A stretch of DNA of 64,000 nucleotides from Beroe forskalii (lineage: Eukaryota > Ctenophora > Nuda > Beroida > Beroidae): positions 558,001-622,000 of the forward strand of contig WFMF01000029.1 in assembly GCA_011033025.1 (NCBI GenBank). The letters are read 5' to 3'. Position numbers and translations under genes: made by a program. Positions 45,891-57,890 of this stretch are shown here, piece after piece. The notes below the pieces were generated by a model. It did no database searches, was not told the origin of the DNA, and saw nothing but the letters and a program-made list of their open reading frames with translations. Each line of letters starts with the position of its first letter. The first letter of the stretch is position 1.

Positions 45891-48800
45891 CAGACTGGTG
45901 ATTCAGGAAATTATAGAGTGCATGTGAGAGGAATTCGCAATGATGGTGGATACCTGGACAGAGAAACTACCATCACCCTCACTGTTCTGAGTAAATGTTT
46001 TGTAATATCTAAGATATAACTTTCTCTTAAGATATCAGATATTGAGTTTCATTGCCTTTCTCTGAATCACTGAAGCTCATGAATATGAAAACGTTTCCTG
46101 CAGGCAGTCCAAAACTGTTACCAATTATGGCAGTTGTCAATGTGCTATGCTGTGGACGTCCTGTTACACTCTCAACAGAACCTAATGGTATGTCCTCTAA
46201 CTCCTTATTCAGATTTTCATTGGTGCCTTGATTTCTACCCTGCAGAATATCTCCTACATTAGAGATAAATATCTCCAAAATAAGACTATCAGAGACAATT
46301 TTGATTGGTTTTTGGATAACAGGTTCCATCCCTTCCCAGGTTACATTCGTCCAGGAAGTGTTTCTTGGAGACAGTCTGACAAAGTTTGGAACCAAACCAG
46401 GTATTGGGCCATGATCTGTAAAATGAAAAGCTTTACTTTTATTGATTACACCATGATAGCCATGGCAATAGTACCACAGTTCCCATGGTAACTGTATCCT
46501 TTAACCGACAGGTACCAGCTCAGTCCAGACAGTACTTCCCTCACCCTACCACACTCCTCTGTGTCTGACAGTGGAAGGTACGAAGTGACAGTGGCAGATG
46601 GTCGGAATGCTTCCACCACCACTTCAATACTTCTTCATATTTACCGTGGGTAGCTGTTGTTGAACTGCTGTTTGAAATTTGAAAAAGTTATATTGCGAGT
46701 TTTTGTATGATTTTGACAATGATTCATTCGACTTCTTTCAAGGTAAACTTATTCAAAATTATCTTTGAGCTCTATTTCACAGTTCTACATGTGACCACAT
46801 TCCTCTTCTTTTTAGGTTTGCCACACATATCTGGAGACAGAGTTGTAGAGGGGCTTGTTGGGCAACCGATTCACATCAAACTCAACATCACTGCCAGCCC
46901 ACCGTAAGTATTGGTAGAATTCAGGATTATATCAAGTAAAAATAGATAATTCTTTGCTTGGAATCGTCAAGCAACGATTTGTTTGCAAGTAAAAAGGTTT
47001 GATATTTCAAACCAATTCATTCCCAGGATTTGTATGCAAGTAAAAAGATTTGATATTTCAAACAAATTCATTCCCAGGATCCAGGATATAAAGTGGTTTA
47101 AAGATAGCAAACCACACACCAAGAATTTAGTGGCCGACAAAACGTCTCTTAACATAGACAAGGTGGGGACTTTTGACTTTAATTTTTTCCAAATAGTTTC
47201 ACCCGGTATTCTATTGTGATATGATTTTGATTTTTTAAGATATCTCATGATTCAAGCTGTGATTTCCCAGGCTGGTTTATCAGATACGGGAGAGTACGTT
47301 GTTTTCGTCACTAACTTGGCAGGATGTTCTACTCACACTACCACCCTTACTGTACTAGGTTAGTATTGTAACGATTCGGGAACTTTTTCAGACTTCAGCA
47401 TTTATTCAAACCAAAGTAGGTGCCTGACAAAAATTTATTAAGTACTTAAGAATGTAAATTTCCTTTTGAAAGTAAGCTTCGAAAGAAATTCTTTCAGATT
47501 TACTTCTTCCTTTGATAGTATGATAACTTCACTTCTAACTTCACTTTTATAATGTCTTTCAGAGCCTCCCTCCGTCTCTCTGTCCCCCTCCATTGGATCT
47601 GTGTTACATGGTGACAGTGTCATGTTGACCTGTCTGGTATCTCCTGGAGCAACTCTCATCTGGACCTCATATCAAGTGGTTAGAATCATATCTCTTAGCT
47701 GGAATTATCTGATCCTTGGGGTTTTGAGATCACAACATATTATTGTTGCAGTTTTAACCCAACCAAATTTATTGCTGAAGCTTCTCGGAAAACATAGGTA
47801 TGCTGTTTCACATCATCATTCATCAATCTACCAAAGGCTGTCACGAAGCGCTACTAGAAACAAGCTCAATCCATGCGCTATTTGAAATGAAATTAACTCA
47901 ATATTTTCCCAGGTTTTACCTAACTCAGTGCTTGTTCCGGGTGTGCAGATAAAAGGAAGCAATCCTTCCTACCTCAGCATTCCTTATGTCAGGGATACTC
48001 ACCAGGTCAGTAAGCACCCGGGGTCCAGGTTTTTACAGGTTTTTTTTTAGAAAAGTAGAAAGTTTGAACCGTTCAATTTTGACCCTGGAAGAGAGATAAG
48101 TTCGAAAAATTTATCGATAAATATGAGTTGGATTACTCGATTTTTTTCGTGTACTATGAACTCATCTCCTTAATTTGTTTTGCCTTGTATTTGGCTCATT
48201 CTCTGTGTTTCAGCGTGAGTACACGTGTACTGCACAGATCAGAGTGAGTGGTAAAGTGATGACATCGTCAAGGAGTGTGGACATCCAAGTCTTGGGTAAG
48301 AGTTCCTGAATGTGGATCATTTGACATTTGTCAGTATAAATTATTGACTAAGATCATTGAAAGAAATATCTTTAAGCGCTGTTTTGACAGTCACTGTTGT
48401 TATAGCAACAAGGTTACTATAACAACAAGGTTGCTATAGCAACACTCATACCTCCCCTCTCAGTTGCCCCCACCCTATCCAACAACACCTCCCTGCTTCA
48501 AACCGTGTACCCTGGCTCCAGTGTAACACTCAGTGTAACAGCATCCTCAACTTTCCTTGTTAATGACATCACCTGGAAACGAGATGGTGAGTTGGGGGCC
48601 TGACACTAGCAAAAAGGGGTGATATTATCCAGGCCCGTAGACAGAGGGGGGGCTAGGGGGGCTGCAGCCCCCCTCGGAAGAAAAGGTACCATTTCAAAAA
48701 AAATAGTTAGAATAAAAGTTTTTTGACTGATAATCATAATTATATACTTTGGCTTGGTTAAATATAAATAGTGGCAGTTTAATCTTATTCTGACTGTTAT

Positions 48801-51800
48801 AGCTCACTTATAGTTGATTGTATACTTTTTCAATGCTTTGATTTTGACAAATATCGTCCTGTACATTTCCTGTACATTTCTTTATTGTAAAAATCATCCT
48901 ACAGCACCCTAATTTCCTAAAATTTTTCCGGGGCTCCGCCCCTGGACCCCGCTGGGGGCTGTGCCCCCAGACCCCTGCCGCAGCTTGGCTTCGCTCGCAG
49001 CGCAAGGGCCCCTCCCGGAAAAAAATCCTGGCTACGGGCCTGATATTATCAGGGGTTAGAGTGAGGAAATCATTATAAGGGGTTTAGGATGGTAAATTGA
49101 TGACGCCATCATCAGGGTTTAGAATGATGAATTGCTGACTTGAAAATTTAAACCACATCATTCATTGAAACATGTATAAGAGTATAAGCTTGGAATGCCA
49201 GTTGCTGTGATATTTGACGGCGTACGCAAGTGACACGTATTTGTCAAACACTCGGAGAAAAGTGACGCTTTTATTTGTCCTCTTTTTTCTAGAAATTCAT
49301 CAAGCAGCATTCCAAAATTCAAGTAGAACTGATACATGTAACCACTTTTTCGTTGTTGCGTAACGCCATTTAAATGTATAAAAGCTCGAAATGTCAGCTG
49401 TGATTTTGTACGTAAGTATTCGTCCCCTGCTTTTGTGGTTCACACCAATTTCATCATTGAATGCTTCAACTTGTGTCGAGTGCTCGACTATCCAACCAAT
49501 ATGGAAGTACAATATTGGAATTTGGAATATTCATGTGAAGGTATTAGGCTTGTAAAGTAAGCAGTTACATGTCGAAGTGGTGATTGTCTAACGCAACTTA
49601 TTAATATTAGACAGTCATTTAGCTATTTAAGTCATTATTAAAGTTATAATTCCCTGCAATTGTCGGGGATTGACATCTGGCCACACAAACTATTCCTAAG
49701 AACTTAAGAACAGACTGCAACTCAAAATATAACTATAATTTCTTGGAGGAGAAGGAAAGTAGGAGGAACAGGGGTGGAAAGGAAAAAAGGGAAAAAAGAA
49801 AGGAAGTGAACTGGAAAGGGAAGGGAATGGAAGGGAAAAGAGAAGAGATAAGTAAGGAAATGAAAGATATGATAAAAGTTTTCGAATGGAAGGGAAAAGA
49901 TAAGTGATTTGTGAGGGAGTGAAGATATGATAAAAGTTTTTGCTAGAGTTTATATCTGTATTTCATTAAACTTTATCACCGCTTAAACCTCTACGTGCTA
50001 GGAATGTATGTGAGAGCCTATAATCAATCTATAATATTAAATCTCCTTTTATGGCATAATCACCGGCTGCTTGAGCAACGCTTTGCGGGCCTTGAATCAT
50101 GGGCGGTTTAACGTCAGTAACACACCATTTTAAACTATGATAATGACGTCACTCTGAACATGCCTGTTTGGAGTGTTCTGTTTCCATTAGCTGCTACTCC
50201 TGGATTCCTCCAACTTCACTCAATCATCGAAACAGAAGGGATTAATTCTGTTCGATATTATATAGTTCAAAGTACCGTGATTTAACTGAAATGAAAGAAC
50301 CCTAAATTCTAAGCCATACCTATCATAATGCAGAAGAAAAATCTAGCCATTCAATCAGCAAAATCCAAATCTTAGTTTGAATTAACGGACACCAGTCATT
50401 TCAATGAGAATGATGAGAATCATGGGCGTTTTAATGTCAGAAACACACCATTCTAAACTATGATAATGACGTCACTCTAAACATTTCTGTTGGTTGTGTG
50501 CTGTTTCCATTAGCTGCTACTCCTGGATTCCTCCAACCTCACACAATCATCGAAACAGAAGGGATTAATTTTGTTCAATATTATATAGTTCAAAGTACCG
50601 TGATTTAACTGAAATGAAAGAACCCATACCTATCATAATGCAAGAGTAAGAACTAGAAATACAACCAGCAATATCCAAATCAAAGTTTGAATTAACGGAC
50701 ACCGGTCATTTCAATAAGAATGATTACTATTTGATGTGACATACTAAACCCGTGCCTTTACCCAGCCTCAGGTCAGTCCAGGATACAGTCCGGAGCCAAG
50801 TACCTCATATTCAACCAGGGGAGGAGCCTGGTGATCAACAACGTACACTCGGTAAACATCCTCTAGAATTATAGGGATAAATAAAAACTAATTTTAGAAA
50901 ATATAATTGGTGCTTTCATGTCACTAACTTGTCAGCCCATGAAATTTCTTATCCTAGTTTTCGGTCATACGAGCGAATTACTGCGGTAGTCCTACGGCGG
51001 GAGTTCAAATCATTTCCAAATAAACTCCGAATATCTCAATCTTAATTATATCTATTTTCACAGTGGGATCGAGGTCTGTACAGTGTGGAGGCAAGCAATC
51101 AAAACGGAACCTCCAATAAACTCTACTTCTCTGTGACACTGAGTGATGTGTACACTCAACCTACTGTCATGAGATTAGTGGCTCCTGATGCTGTACTCGT
51201 GGGTGGCAAGGTAATAGCAGTGCTCATAGCAACACTCTTAGACATAGCAACACACTTAGCAACACTCTTAGACATAGCAACACCCATAGCAACACACATA
51301 GCAACACACTTAGCAACACGCATAGCAACACACATAGCAACACATAGCAACCTACGGTCATGAGACTAGTAGCTCCTGATGCTGTACTGGTGGGAGGCAA
51401 GGTAACAGCAACACACAAAGCAACACTCTAATAGTCACAGCAACACACACATACTCACATAGCAACGCTCTTTAAGTCGTAGCAACTAGTAACATGTACA
51501 TAGTCGTAGCAACATAACGCAACAAATAGGATGCACGTTGCTAATCTGGTTCGCAACTTACATAAGTTTACACTCCCCAGATAACATTGGAATGCTATGT
51601 GGAGAGCAATCCACCACCTCAAATAACATGGCACCTCTCCGGCCGTGTCATAGCCAGTGGGTTAGTGGAATAGAAGTTTGAAGTATTAAAGGATGATCCC
51701 TTTTTTGCTCTTTCGTTATATTAAATCTGAATTCATGCGTTTATGATTTATCCATTTCATATATTTTCAAGCACCTTAATTTTCAAGCCCATTATGCTAT

Positions 51801-52329
51801 TATGATTCTAGAACCCCTTCATTCCCCTCACTGCTCTCACTCCCCCTATAATTACTCCCTCTGCAGTTGGCAGCACGTCATAGACTCAGCCCAGCCATCA
51901 GACACAGGAGGTTATGTGTGTGAAGCAAGGAATATCAGAGGGTCTCACAAGTACACCAAATACCTCAGGGTCATAGGTCTGTTGCGGAGTTGGGGGTACT
52001 GTCCAGTTTGTCTAGAATTTTTGTGCACAAATTCGTGGGTTGAAGTTGGTACATTCCATTGTTAACCATCCGAAAAGCAGTACGATGTCGTTTGTCAAAT
52101 CATGTCTTTCGAAGAATGTCCAAAATCTGTCACACAACTGTCAGCTAAACATGGCCAGCGGTCTGTAGACCATAGCCCAGAATCCTGTGGATATACTACT
52201 AAATCTTTCCCCCCAGCTGTTCCCATTGTAACGCCGGTAGTAAGTCCAGTGTACGGTGTTGCTGGCAGTAGTGTGATGCTGCAAGTCCATGTTCAGATAG
52301 ATAGTTACACGCCAACCTCTGACACTAAG
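45344..52329 (+). CDS. Immunoglobulin-superfamily protein, 17 exons, both ends missing
   Basis: Exons with consistent phases: 45344-45480, 45671-45720, 45887-45990, 46104-46187, 46340-46400, 46512-46645, 46816-46903, 47078-47162, 47271-47358, 47563-47678, 47913-48005, 48214-48295, 48464-48586, 50766-50851, 51064-51210, 51581-51660, 51867-51976. A further exon, 52217-52329, starts another domain. Each Ig domain is spread over two or three exons, with the C-strand Trp (DIHWTK, SVSWRQ, DIKWFK, LIWTS, DITWKR, QITWHL) and the F-strand DxGxY (DSGNYRV, DSGRYEV, DTGEYVV, REYTC, RGLYSV, DTGGYVC). Canonical Cys pairs occur only in domains 4 (VMLTC/EYTC) and 6 (ITLEC/GYVC). No signal peptide or membrane span is visible. 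Probably extracellular recognition or adhesion. Confidence 0.85.
46977..47077 (+). repeat. ~54-bp tandem duplication of a splice-acceptor region
   Basis: GATTTGTRTGCAAGTAAAAA...TTCATTCCCAG occurs twice in tandem just before the exon at 47078, so two identical acceptors TTCATTCCCAG lie about 51 bases apart. Use of the upstream one would add about 50 bases and shift the frame. Confidence 0.85.
48397..48444 (+). promoter_or_regulatory. Three phased X-box-like 14-mers
   Basis: GTTGTTATAGCAAC (48397-48410), GTTACTATAACAAC (48414-48427) and GTTGCTATAGCAAC (48431-48444) are spaced exactly 17 bases apart, separated by AAG. They resemble the palindromic RFX X-box (GTTGCCATGGCAAC). The position is intronic, 20 bases before an acceptor, so they may equally be a small tandem repeat. 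Confidence 0.4.
48630..49042. mobile_element. hAT-like MITE, 413 bp, with perfect 8-bp target duplication
   Basis: Ends CAGGCCCGTAGACAG and, on the other strand, CAGGCCCGTAGCCAG (14 of 15 match). Flanked by ATATTATC at 48622-48629 and 49043-49050. CAGG termini and an 8-bp duplication are diagnostic of hAT. The interior is GC-rich at both ends with an AT-rich centre and no transposase. Sits in an Ig-gene intron. Confidence 0.92.
49051..50090 (+). other. Large Ig-gene intron, no exon seen
   Basis: Includes a purine-rich GGAAAGGGAAGGGAA-type patch (49740-49925). No additional Ig exon supported. Confidence 0.5.
50095..50735 (+). repeat. ~320-bp tandem duplication in Ig-gene intron
   Basis: The block beginning ATCATGGGCGGTTTAACGTCAG at about 50095 is repeated from about 50420 (ATCATGGGCGTTTTAATGTCAG) with some 90% identity through AATTAACGGACACCRGTCATTT. 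Both copies contain TGACGTCA-like (AATGACGTCACTC) sites. Confidence 0.9.
51211..51480 (+). repeat. CATAGCAACAC minisatellite and a partial exon duplication
   Basis: Irregular repeats of CATAGCAACACACTTAGCAA-type words. Embedded at 51351-51401 is a second copy of the 3' end of the preceding exon (CCTACGGTCATGAGACTAGT...GGAGGCAAG) with its own GTAACA donor but no acceptor. Confidence 0.85.
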
Positions 52330-52784
52330 GTAATATTGTTGTTGTAATTAATATTGTGGCAAATTCGTCCGAAATAGTTGGAAATATTACGTTATACTGG
52401 AACGCGCGAATTGATTTTAATACAGCAAGCAACAAATCGTAGTTAGATTTCAGCCGCGCGCACCAAATTTTACGCGCACTATTGGCGGGACATAAAAGGA
52501 AGCACGTTTTCTTCGACGAGTGATAACCTGCTCCTTCTACTTCTACCACGCGTTCCTTGACTAGCCGGTCTTAGTTCTATCACGCCTTCCTTGGCCATCC
52601 TCTCCTACTCTGCAACTTACACCGTTCTGATGCCTTATTGGTCCAGCTTGGATCTCAGATCTGCGCGCGCGGTCCAATCCCAGATCTGATGGATATATCT
52701 GGGATGGGAACGCGCGCGCAGATGTTTCAGAATTAATTTAATTTGTGATCGCGCGCGCCGATTTAGATGTTATCCAGTTCGCGG
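52330..52784. other. Sequence between last + exon and inverted arm B'
   Basis: Intronic or flanking; contains a hairpin-capable pair around 52650-52735 (CAGATCTGCGCGCGCGG and inverted GCGCGCGCAGATG). No exon recognised. Confidence 0.5.
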
Positions 52785-54345
52785 CTTCCAGAAATGAATT
52801 CCTTTTTTGATTTCATGGATATCATTTATATTCCATATAAAATTTTCAACTGCCCATCCTTTAATAGTTTCATGCCTAAGATATTGAGAACTAAAGAGGA
52901 TTTTGCAGATTTTCCCACCCTTGTGAATGGTATCATAAGTTCTGTTAGCAATAACCTGCTTATCATGAGTGTGGCTAGTTTGTTGTTCAAGTTCAGAGAG
53001 CTCTTCTCAGGAAGATATCCATTGGCCTAAGATATTTTTGTTATGAATACTGGTATGTTTCGAAAATCTTTTCTGAACATCATATGCCTAATGATACATT
53101 TGTTAATATATAAGAAATATAGTATGTATCCGAAAATTCAATCTTCACAGTCAAGTCCCATTTCACAGATTTTGGGATATCAAGTTACCTCCATTTGTCC
53201 AGCACCTATACCTTAATCCAGTGAATATCACTCTGTGATACAGTGACTGTTTGACTGAATGAAAGTTGAACTTCAATTTCAACACTGACTCCTTCCCTGA
53301 GCAGTACAATCTCTTCCATAACTGGATTGGTACTTAGGTGCTGCCCCACTGAAAAGCAAGAAAGTTAGAATAATGAGCATTCAGGAGTTTGCTGTTTGGG
53401 AATGATTATTTAAAATTCTTACCAACTCATCTTTTTTGTGATCCTTCATGATATCAAGTGAATGAGATGAATGAAACTCAATGATGATAATGAAAGGAAT
53501 GAATCAAACAATTTCACACAACCACGCAAATCGACTGACAGTTTCGGAATTTAAAATTCCATCTTCAGGATCTCCGTGTGAATGTTAATCATCCTCAGTT
53601 AGTTAATTTAATATGTGTTGTGTTGTAAGTTTTAAAACTCATCATACTTGTAATGAATGTAAAATTTCACAACAGAGGCTGAAGAGCATTTAGCTTATCA
53701 GATTAATCAAGCTTATACCAGCAAATCAAGATATAACTTTTCATTATTATGTTGGGTGCTAATATATCAGAGAATGCTTGAGTAAGAAACCTGATGCAGC
53801 AATAATAATTGTTGAAATGTTGAGTAGCAGGAGCCTTGATGACATGATCAATCATCTAGAAATTGCCAATGATGTTAATAAAAATAATCAATGATATTTC
53901 TTAGCGCAACTTTTTCCAAGTCTCTTCAATAACAGATTGAGATATTTATCATCTTTGGAATACAAAAACAGCCATAATTGTATAGATTGTGATATGTATA
54001 TTGATCACAGGCCATTAGATTTTATCCATTATGGGGCTTATTTGGCAACAACATCTAATTAAACTCATTCATCTAGTGGGCAAAATAAGAATAGTACCAT
54101 GTTATAGATTATAGCAGCTACAAATAGGATATAAAGATTTGATAATCAGTAAAACAAGAAAATTCAGTAAAACAAGAAAATTAATATTCGTGCCAATCTT
54201 TACAGGACAATTAAATATATAACATAGCACGAAATATAGGCTAGTATGCCTGCACCATCTCAAAGAGCTGTGAACAATGATAATATTAACTAATATCAAC
54301 AAAAAAGGGGGTTAGGAAATATACCATACCATGCCATTGGCACAA
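52785..54345. repeat. Large inverted repeat, right arm, inner part (B')
   Basis: Reverse complement of 44703-45890 plus a few hundred extra bases of small insertions. Similarity is roughly 90%. The inner boundary lies at the point corresponding to the acceptor of the 45887 exon. Confidence 0.92.
52956..53348 (-). pseudogene. Duplicated Ig-gene exon pair (partial gene)
   Basis: Minus-strand exons 53348-53212 (LREGVSVEIEVQLSFSQTVT...DIHWIK) and 53005-52956 (KSSLNLNNKLATLMIS) are copies of 45344-45480 and 45671-45720 with intact frames and junctions. The following exon is missing because the duplication ends, so this is at best half an Ig domain. The acceptor of the second exon changed from CCAGAG to CCTGAG. 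Confidence 0.85.
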
Positions 54346-54349
54346 AAAT

Positions 54350-55994
54350 CAGTAAAAATCTCCGAAGAGAGTAAAATATTATATAGCTCGAGGAAGCACC
54401 AAACATTCATAATGAATGGTGTATCGCAATAACAATAAATAAATAACAATAAATTAATATCTGATAACAATAAATTAATCTGATATGAATAGAAAAATAG
54501 GTGCAAAGGTTTCAGGAAGGACAATGAATATGAAAAAGGGTAAGGAATGTTTGCAGTTTTAGAAACCCTATTGAAGTGTGAATAAATATAAATCTGAAAT
54601 ATTAGAACACTCCAAGTGTGAATCCAATATTTAAAAAAAAAGACTAACCCCCTTGCCTAAGTCAATGTCAAAAAGTAAATGCAAACATCCAAAAATATAT
54701 AGAAATGTTTTAACTTTTTATATGGATCAGATAACTCAATAACAATCATAATATGAAAAAGACTCAATTGAAAACTCTCAACAACAAATTATGAGGGTTA
54801 TAAGGGGCAAACTTCCACATTCAAAACTAGTAATCAGTTTTAGGTATGAGATTTAAATCAAGTGTGTCCATTTCAGATGTTTTTCCACTGGGCTTGCCTC
54901 TATAGCCCCTGAGTGAAATGACACATGTCTTGAGAAGGTCAAATCTGAGACGTCTCCTCACAAAGCGACAGTGTCACTGTATGATTGTCCAGTCTTATTG
55001 CTCAGTTTCACTGCCAAATGCTTTAAAAACTAGCAGCTTCATTACCTATGCCACCAGTTGTACTGAAGACGGAGTGAAAGTGGCTTTTTTTCAACCTTGC
55101 AGTACCCTGTCATTGTACTTTTGATTTCTCATTCCTCATGTCTCAACATCTGGAAGAGGCTTGTGTTTTGCATTGATTGATTGAGCTTGTGCAATAATTT
55201 ATATCAGTAAATGCTCTGTCCAGCCAAGCCCAGAAACCTCTGTGCATACGTCCAGTCGAGCCCCACACTTACATCAGTACCCCCTTGAAGCTGTTCAGTG
55301 GTTATAGGTATCAGGCTTGGTTCGATTACTGTGTCTTGCATACCTGTTCAAGCAATTTTGCTATGGTACCTTTCAGTGAGTCATGTCTCAGGAAACATAG
55401 CCACCAAGTTTGCAGGTGAGACAGTGGTTGATTGTACTAGGTTCACCACACACACATAAACGTGGCATGTTCAGGAGCTCAGAGTCAAGTTGTATCTCAA
55501 ACTGATAGCATCATGGAATTCTTGTTTTATTCAATAAAAGCCATATTCTTTCAAGGGTAGTGATGTTAGCCATGATGAGGCCCCTTTCTCTGAGAGTAGT
55601 TCTAGCTGCCGCTGTACAAGAGGACTGATCTCTTCTCCAAATCATTCTTATATTGATCATAGAAGGTCTGCCTGTTCTTCTTGACTTGAGTGATAACTTT
55701 GTTTTGTTTGGACTCATCGACTTGGAATGAGCTCTCTTGGTTGTATATGGCATTTGTTAGATCTTCCATTGCTAGAATAGAATTTCCATATTCCAACTCT
55801 GCTGTTTGACAAATGTTTGCAATGCTGAGACCACCCATTCTGGCAGGCAGGGCAAATATCTTTCTTAACTGCTCAGATACATGCAGTTTTCCAAGGATAA
55901 CTGGAATGAATACATCCTTAATGTGGTATTCTAGTCTATTCAAAAGTTCTGACACTCCTGGTGTGGTTCTTGCTAAAAAATTCCACCTTTTTGA
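54350..55994 (-). pseudogene. Inserted retroelement fragment (reverse-transcriptase family), decayed
   Basis: Flanked by a 12-bp duplication TGGCACAAAAAT (54338-54349 and 55995-56006); the left arm has a single copy and no insert. The minus strand reads WNFLARTTPGVSELLNRLEY, FALPARMGGLSIANICQTAE, EKGASSWLTSLPLKEYGFY then an in-frame stop, and KQEFHDAISLRYNL. Further on come KYNDRVLQ and KATFTP fragments near 55050. It is the same family as 32715-34625 and 25104-25304. Frameshifts and stops mean it is dead. It is 5'-truncated, with the RT core missing. Confidence 0.75.
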
Positions 55995-56006
55995 TGGCAC
56001 AAAAAT

Positions 56007-57890
56007 TGATCATTCAACAAGAATGAAGAAAAATTCAACAACTATCATTAACATAACAGTATAGTAGATGCCAATGATGCCAATATCCTTTGCTTTGGAA
56101 ATTATTACGAGCAGTGCTGAGTGCAAGTTATGTATATTTGCAAATTTTTCAGTTATAGTCCAGTAGCAGTAGTAAAGCAATGATCATCACAATAACGTTA
56201 TTGAATAGATTTTTGCAATTTTGTCAGACGATGTCTGACCCGCTGACGCGACGCAAGCCGGAAGGGTCTATCAACGATAAACAATTGCAATTGAGAGTAT
56301 CGTATATAAAATATAAATATTAATCCTCGGAAAACTCTTACTTAGCACGTATACCCGGTCTCTGACCCCCTGTTCGCAGTGCGCGGCGCGCTTCCTCAAG
56401 GTAGCGCTGCGGCCCTGCGCGCGTACGCAAGCCTTATAAGCCCTGCATCATACGGCTAAATTCTTAAAATAAAACAACGGCCGCTCGCAGCTCATAACAG
56501 GGCGCGCGCCGGTTGGGGCAATTTTTCACATGTGGCATGGCTTGCGCGTTGCCTTACCGGCGCCCTATTCTGCGAGCGCGCGGCGCGCCGTCGTTTCACC
56601 TCAGGATTGAGCCAAAAGGGCCGCGCGCGCGTAAATATTCGGTTAGATGAACTCGCGCGCGGCGCGCTTCTGCCGTAAAGGAGCGCGCGGCGCGTACACA
56701 CACCTATACAGGCTGAGGAAGGCAAGATTGGGCGAATTAATGATAAAATATTATCATAAGAATGCAATGCGTACATAGTTATAAATAGACAATTTTCCTA
56801 GTGGAAGCTATTGTTTTGATATAATGGAAGGAAGCGTGATGGTTTAGTACCATAATTTATTCTATTTCTATTTCTATTTCTATTACTAAAGAGAAATATA
56901 AAAATAAAATAATATGTATGTGTTTCAATTTTCATTTAGAGACATGGAGATTGGAGAAAAAAGAGAATACATTCCATTCGGATAAACGCTATTTTATGTT
57001 GAACAGGTGTCAGGCAGATATACTGATTTATGATTTAGTGTGCTAAGAACAAAATCCTTTATTTTTATTTTATTTTCAAAGATGACTATATTTGTTCTAC
57101 AAAGAAGATTTTCAAACTTCTTTATCTAATTCTTTATTCAGTTTTTATTTTGAAATTTCTTGATCAGACTAGAAATCAATCAATTCATGAACCCCACAGA
57201 GTGTTTTACAAATTTCTTAGTTCATTTAAAAATTGCTGCTAGTTGAAAACTATGAATAGCAAATTGTACAGGATGATATGATCTCTCCAAAGCCAGTTTG
57301 TCAAACAAACATTAAATTTAACTCTATGATAATGCACATTGTCAGTCGAAACAGTTAGCCTAGAATTGTTGCTAAACATGTATATCCCTGTTTGCATTGT
57401 GTGGTGCATACACACACCCATGTGAGCTTAGGAACAAGAATTGGCTGGAGATTGGAGGTGGCTATTCAACTCCTGGGTTTAGCAAACATGTCTATAACAG
57501 TACTTTGTATTATTATTGGGGGGGGGGGGGCGTGATTATTTGATATCCAACCTCATATTTAAGCAGTGGCATTCTAGCTTTCTTAGCACTGTGTTGTAAA
57601 GCATCATTCCCAGACTTTGATTTGTGTTAATTAGATAATCCTGTATGTGACAGATCTAACTTGAGCCAGTGCTCATGTCCTGTTGGTGCAAGGTGTTCTG
57701 TCTGTCTCAGATTATTTGTATGTGAGTTTAGAGAACTGTCTGTAAGTTTAGAGGTTTGGTTGTTGTAATGCCATAGAGTTTATTTGGACCCCCTAAATGT
57801 TCCAAATGGTTGAATTAGATGAGCCTTCTTATTTTGAAGTTGTCATTATGTATAAAGATAGTTATTTGTAAATAAATCTTATTTTACATG
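56007..57890. repeat. Large inverted repeat, right arm, outer part (A')
   Basis: Reverse complement of 36810-38940 (with the LINE junction at about 56068). It includes the GC-rich module at 56220-56720 with GTCAGACGATGTCTGAC, and an extra (TATTTC)n stretch at 56860-56885 not present on the left. It ends about 200 bases before the Ig-family start codon at 58090, so it contains that gene's 5' flank. Confidence 0.9.

Noticed and set aside
46027-46395. 122-codon minus-strand open frame
   Set aside because: The + strand exons 46104-46187 and 46340-46400 have consistent splice phases and Ig features; the minus frame is a shadow.
52767-53030. 87-codon + frame with hydrophobic residues (MLSSSRLPEMNSFFDF)
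   Set aside because: It lies antisense to a duplicated Ig exon and intron within inverted arm B'; the left copy does not preserve the frame.
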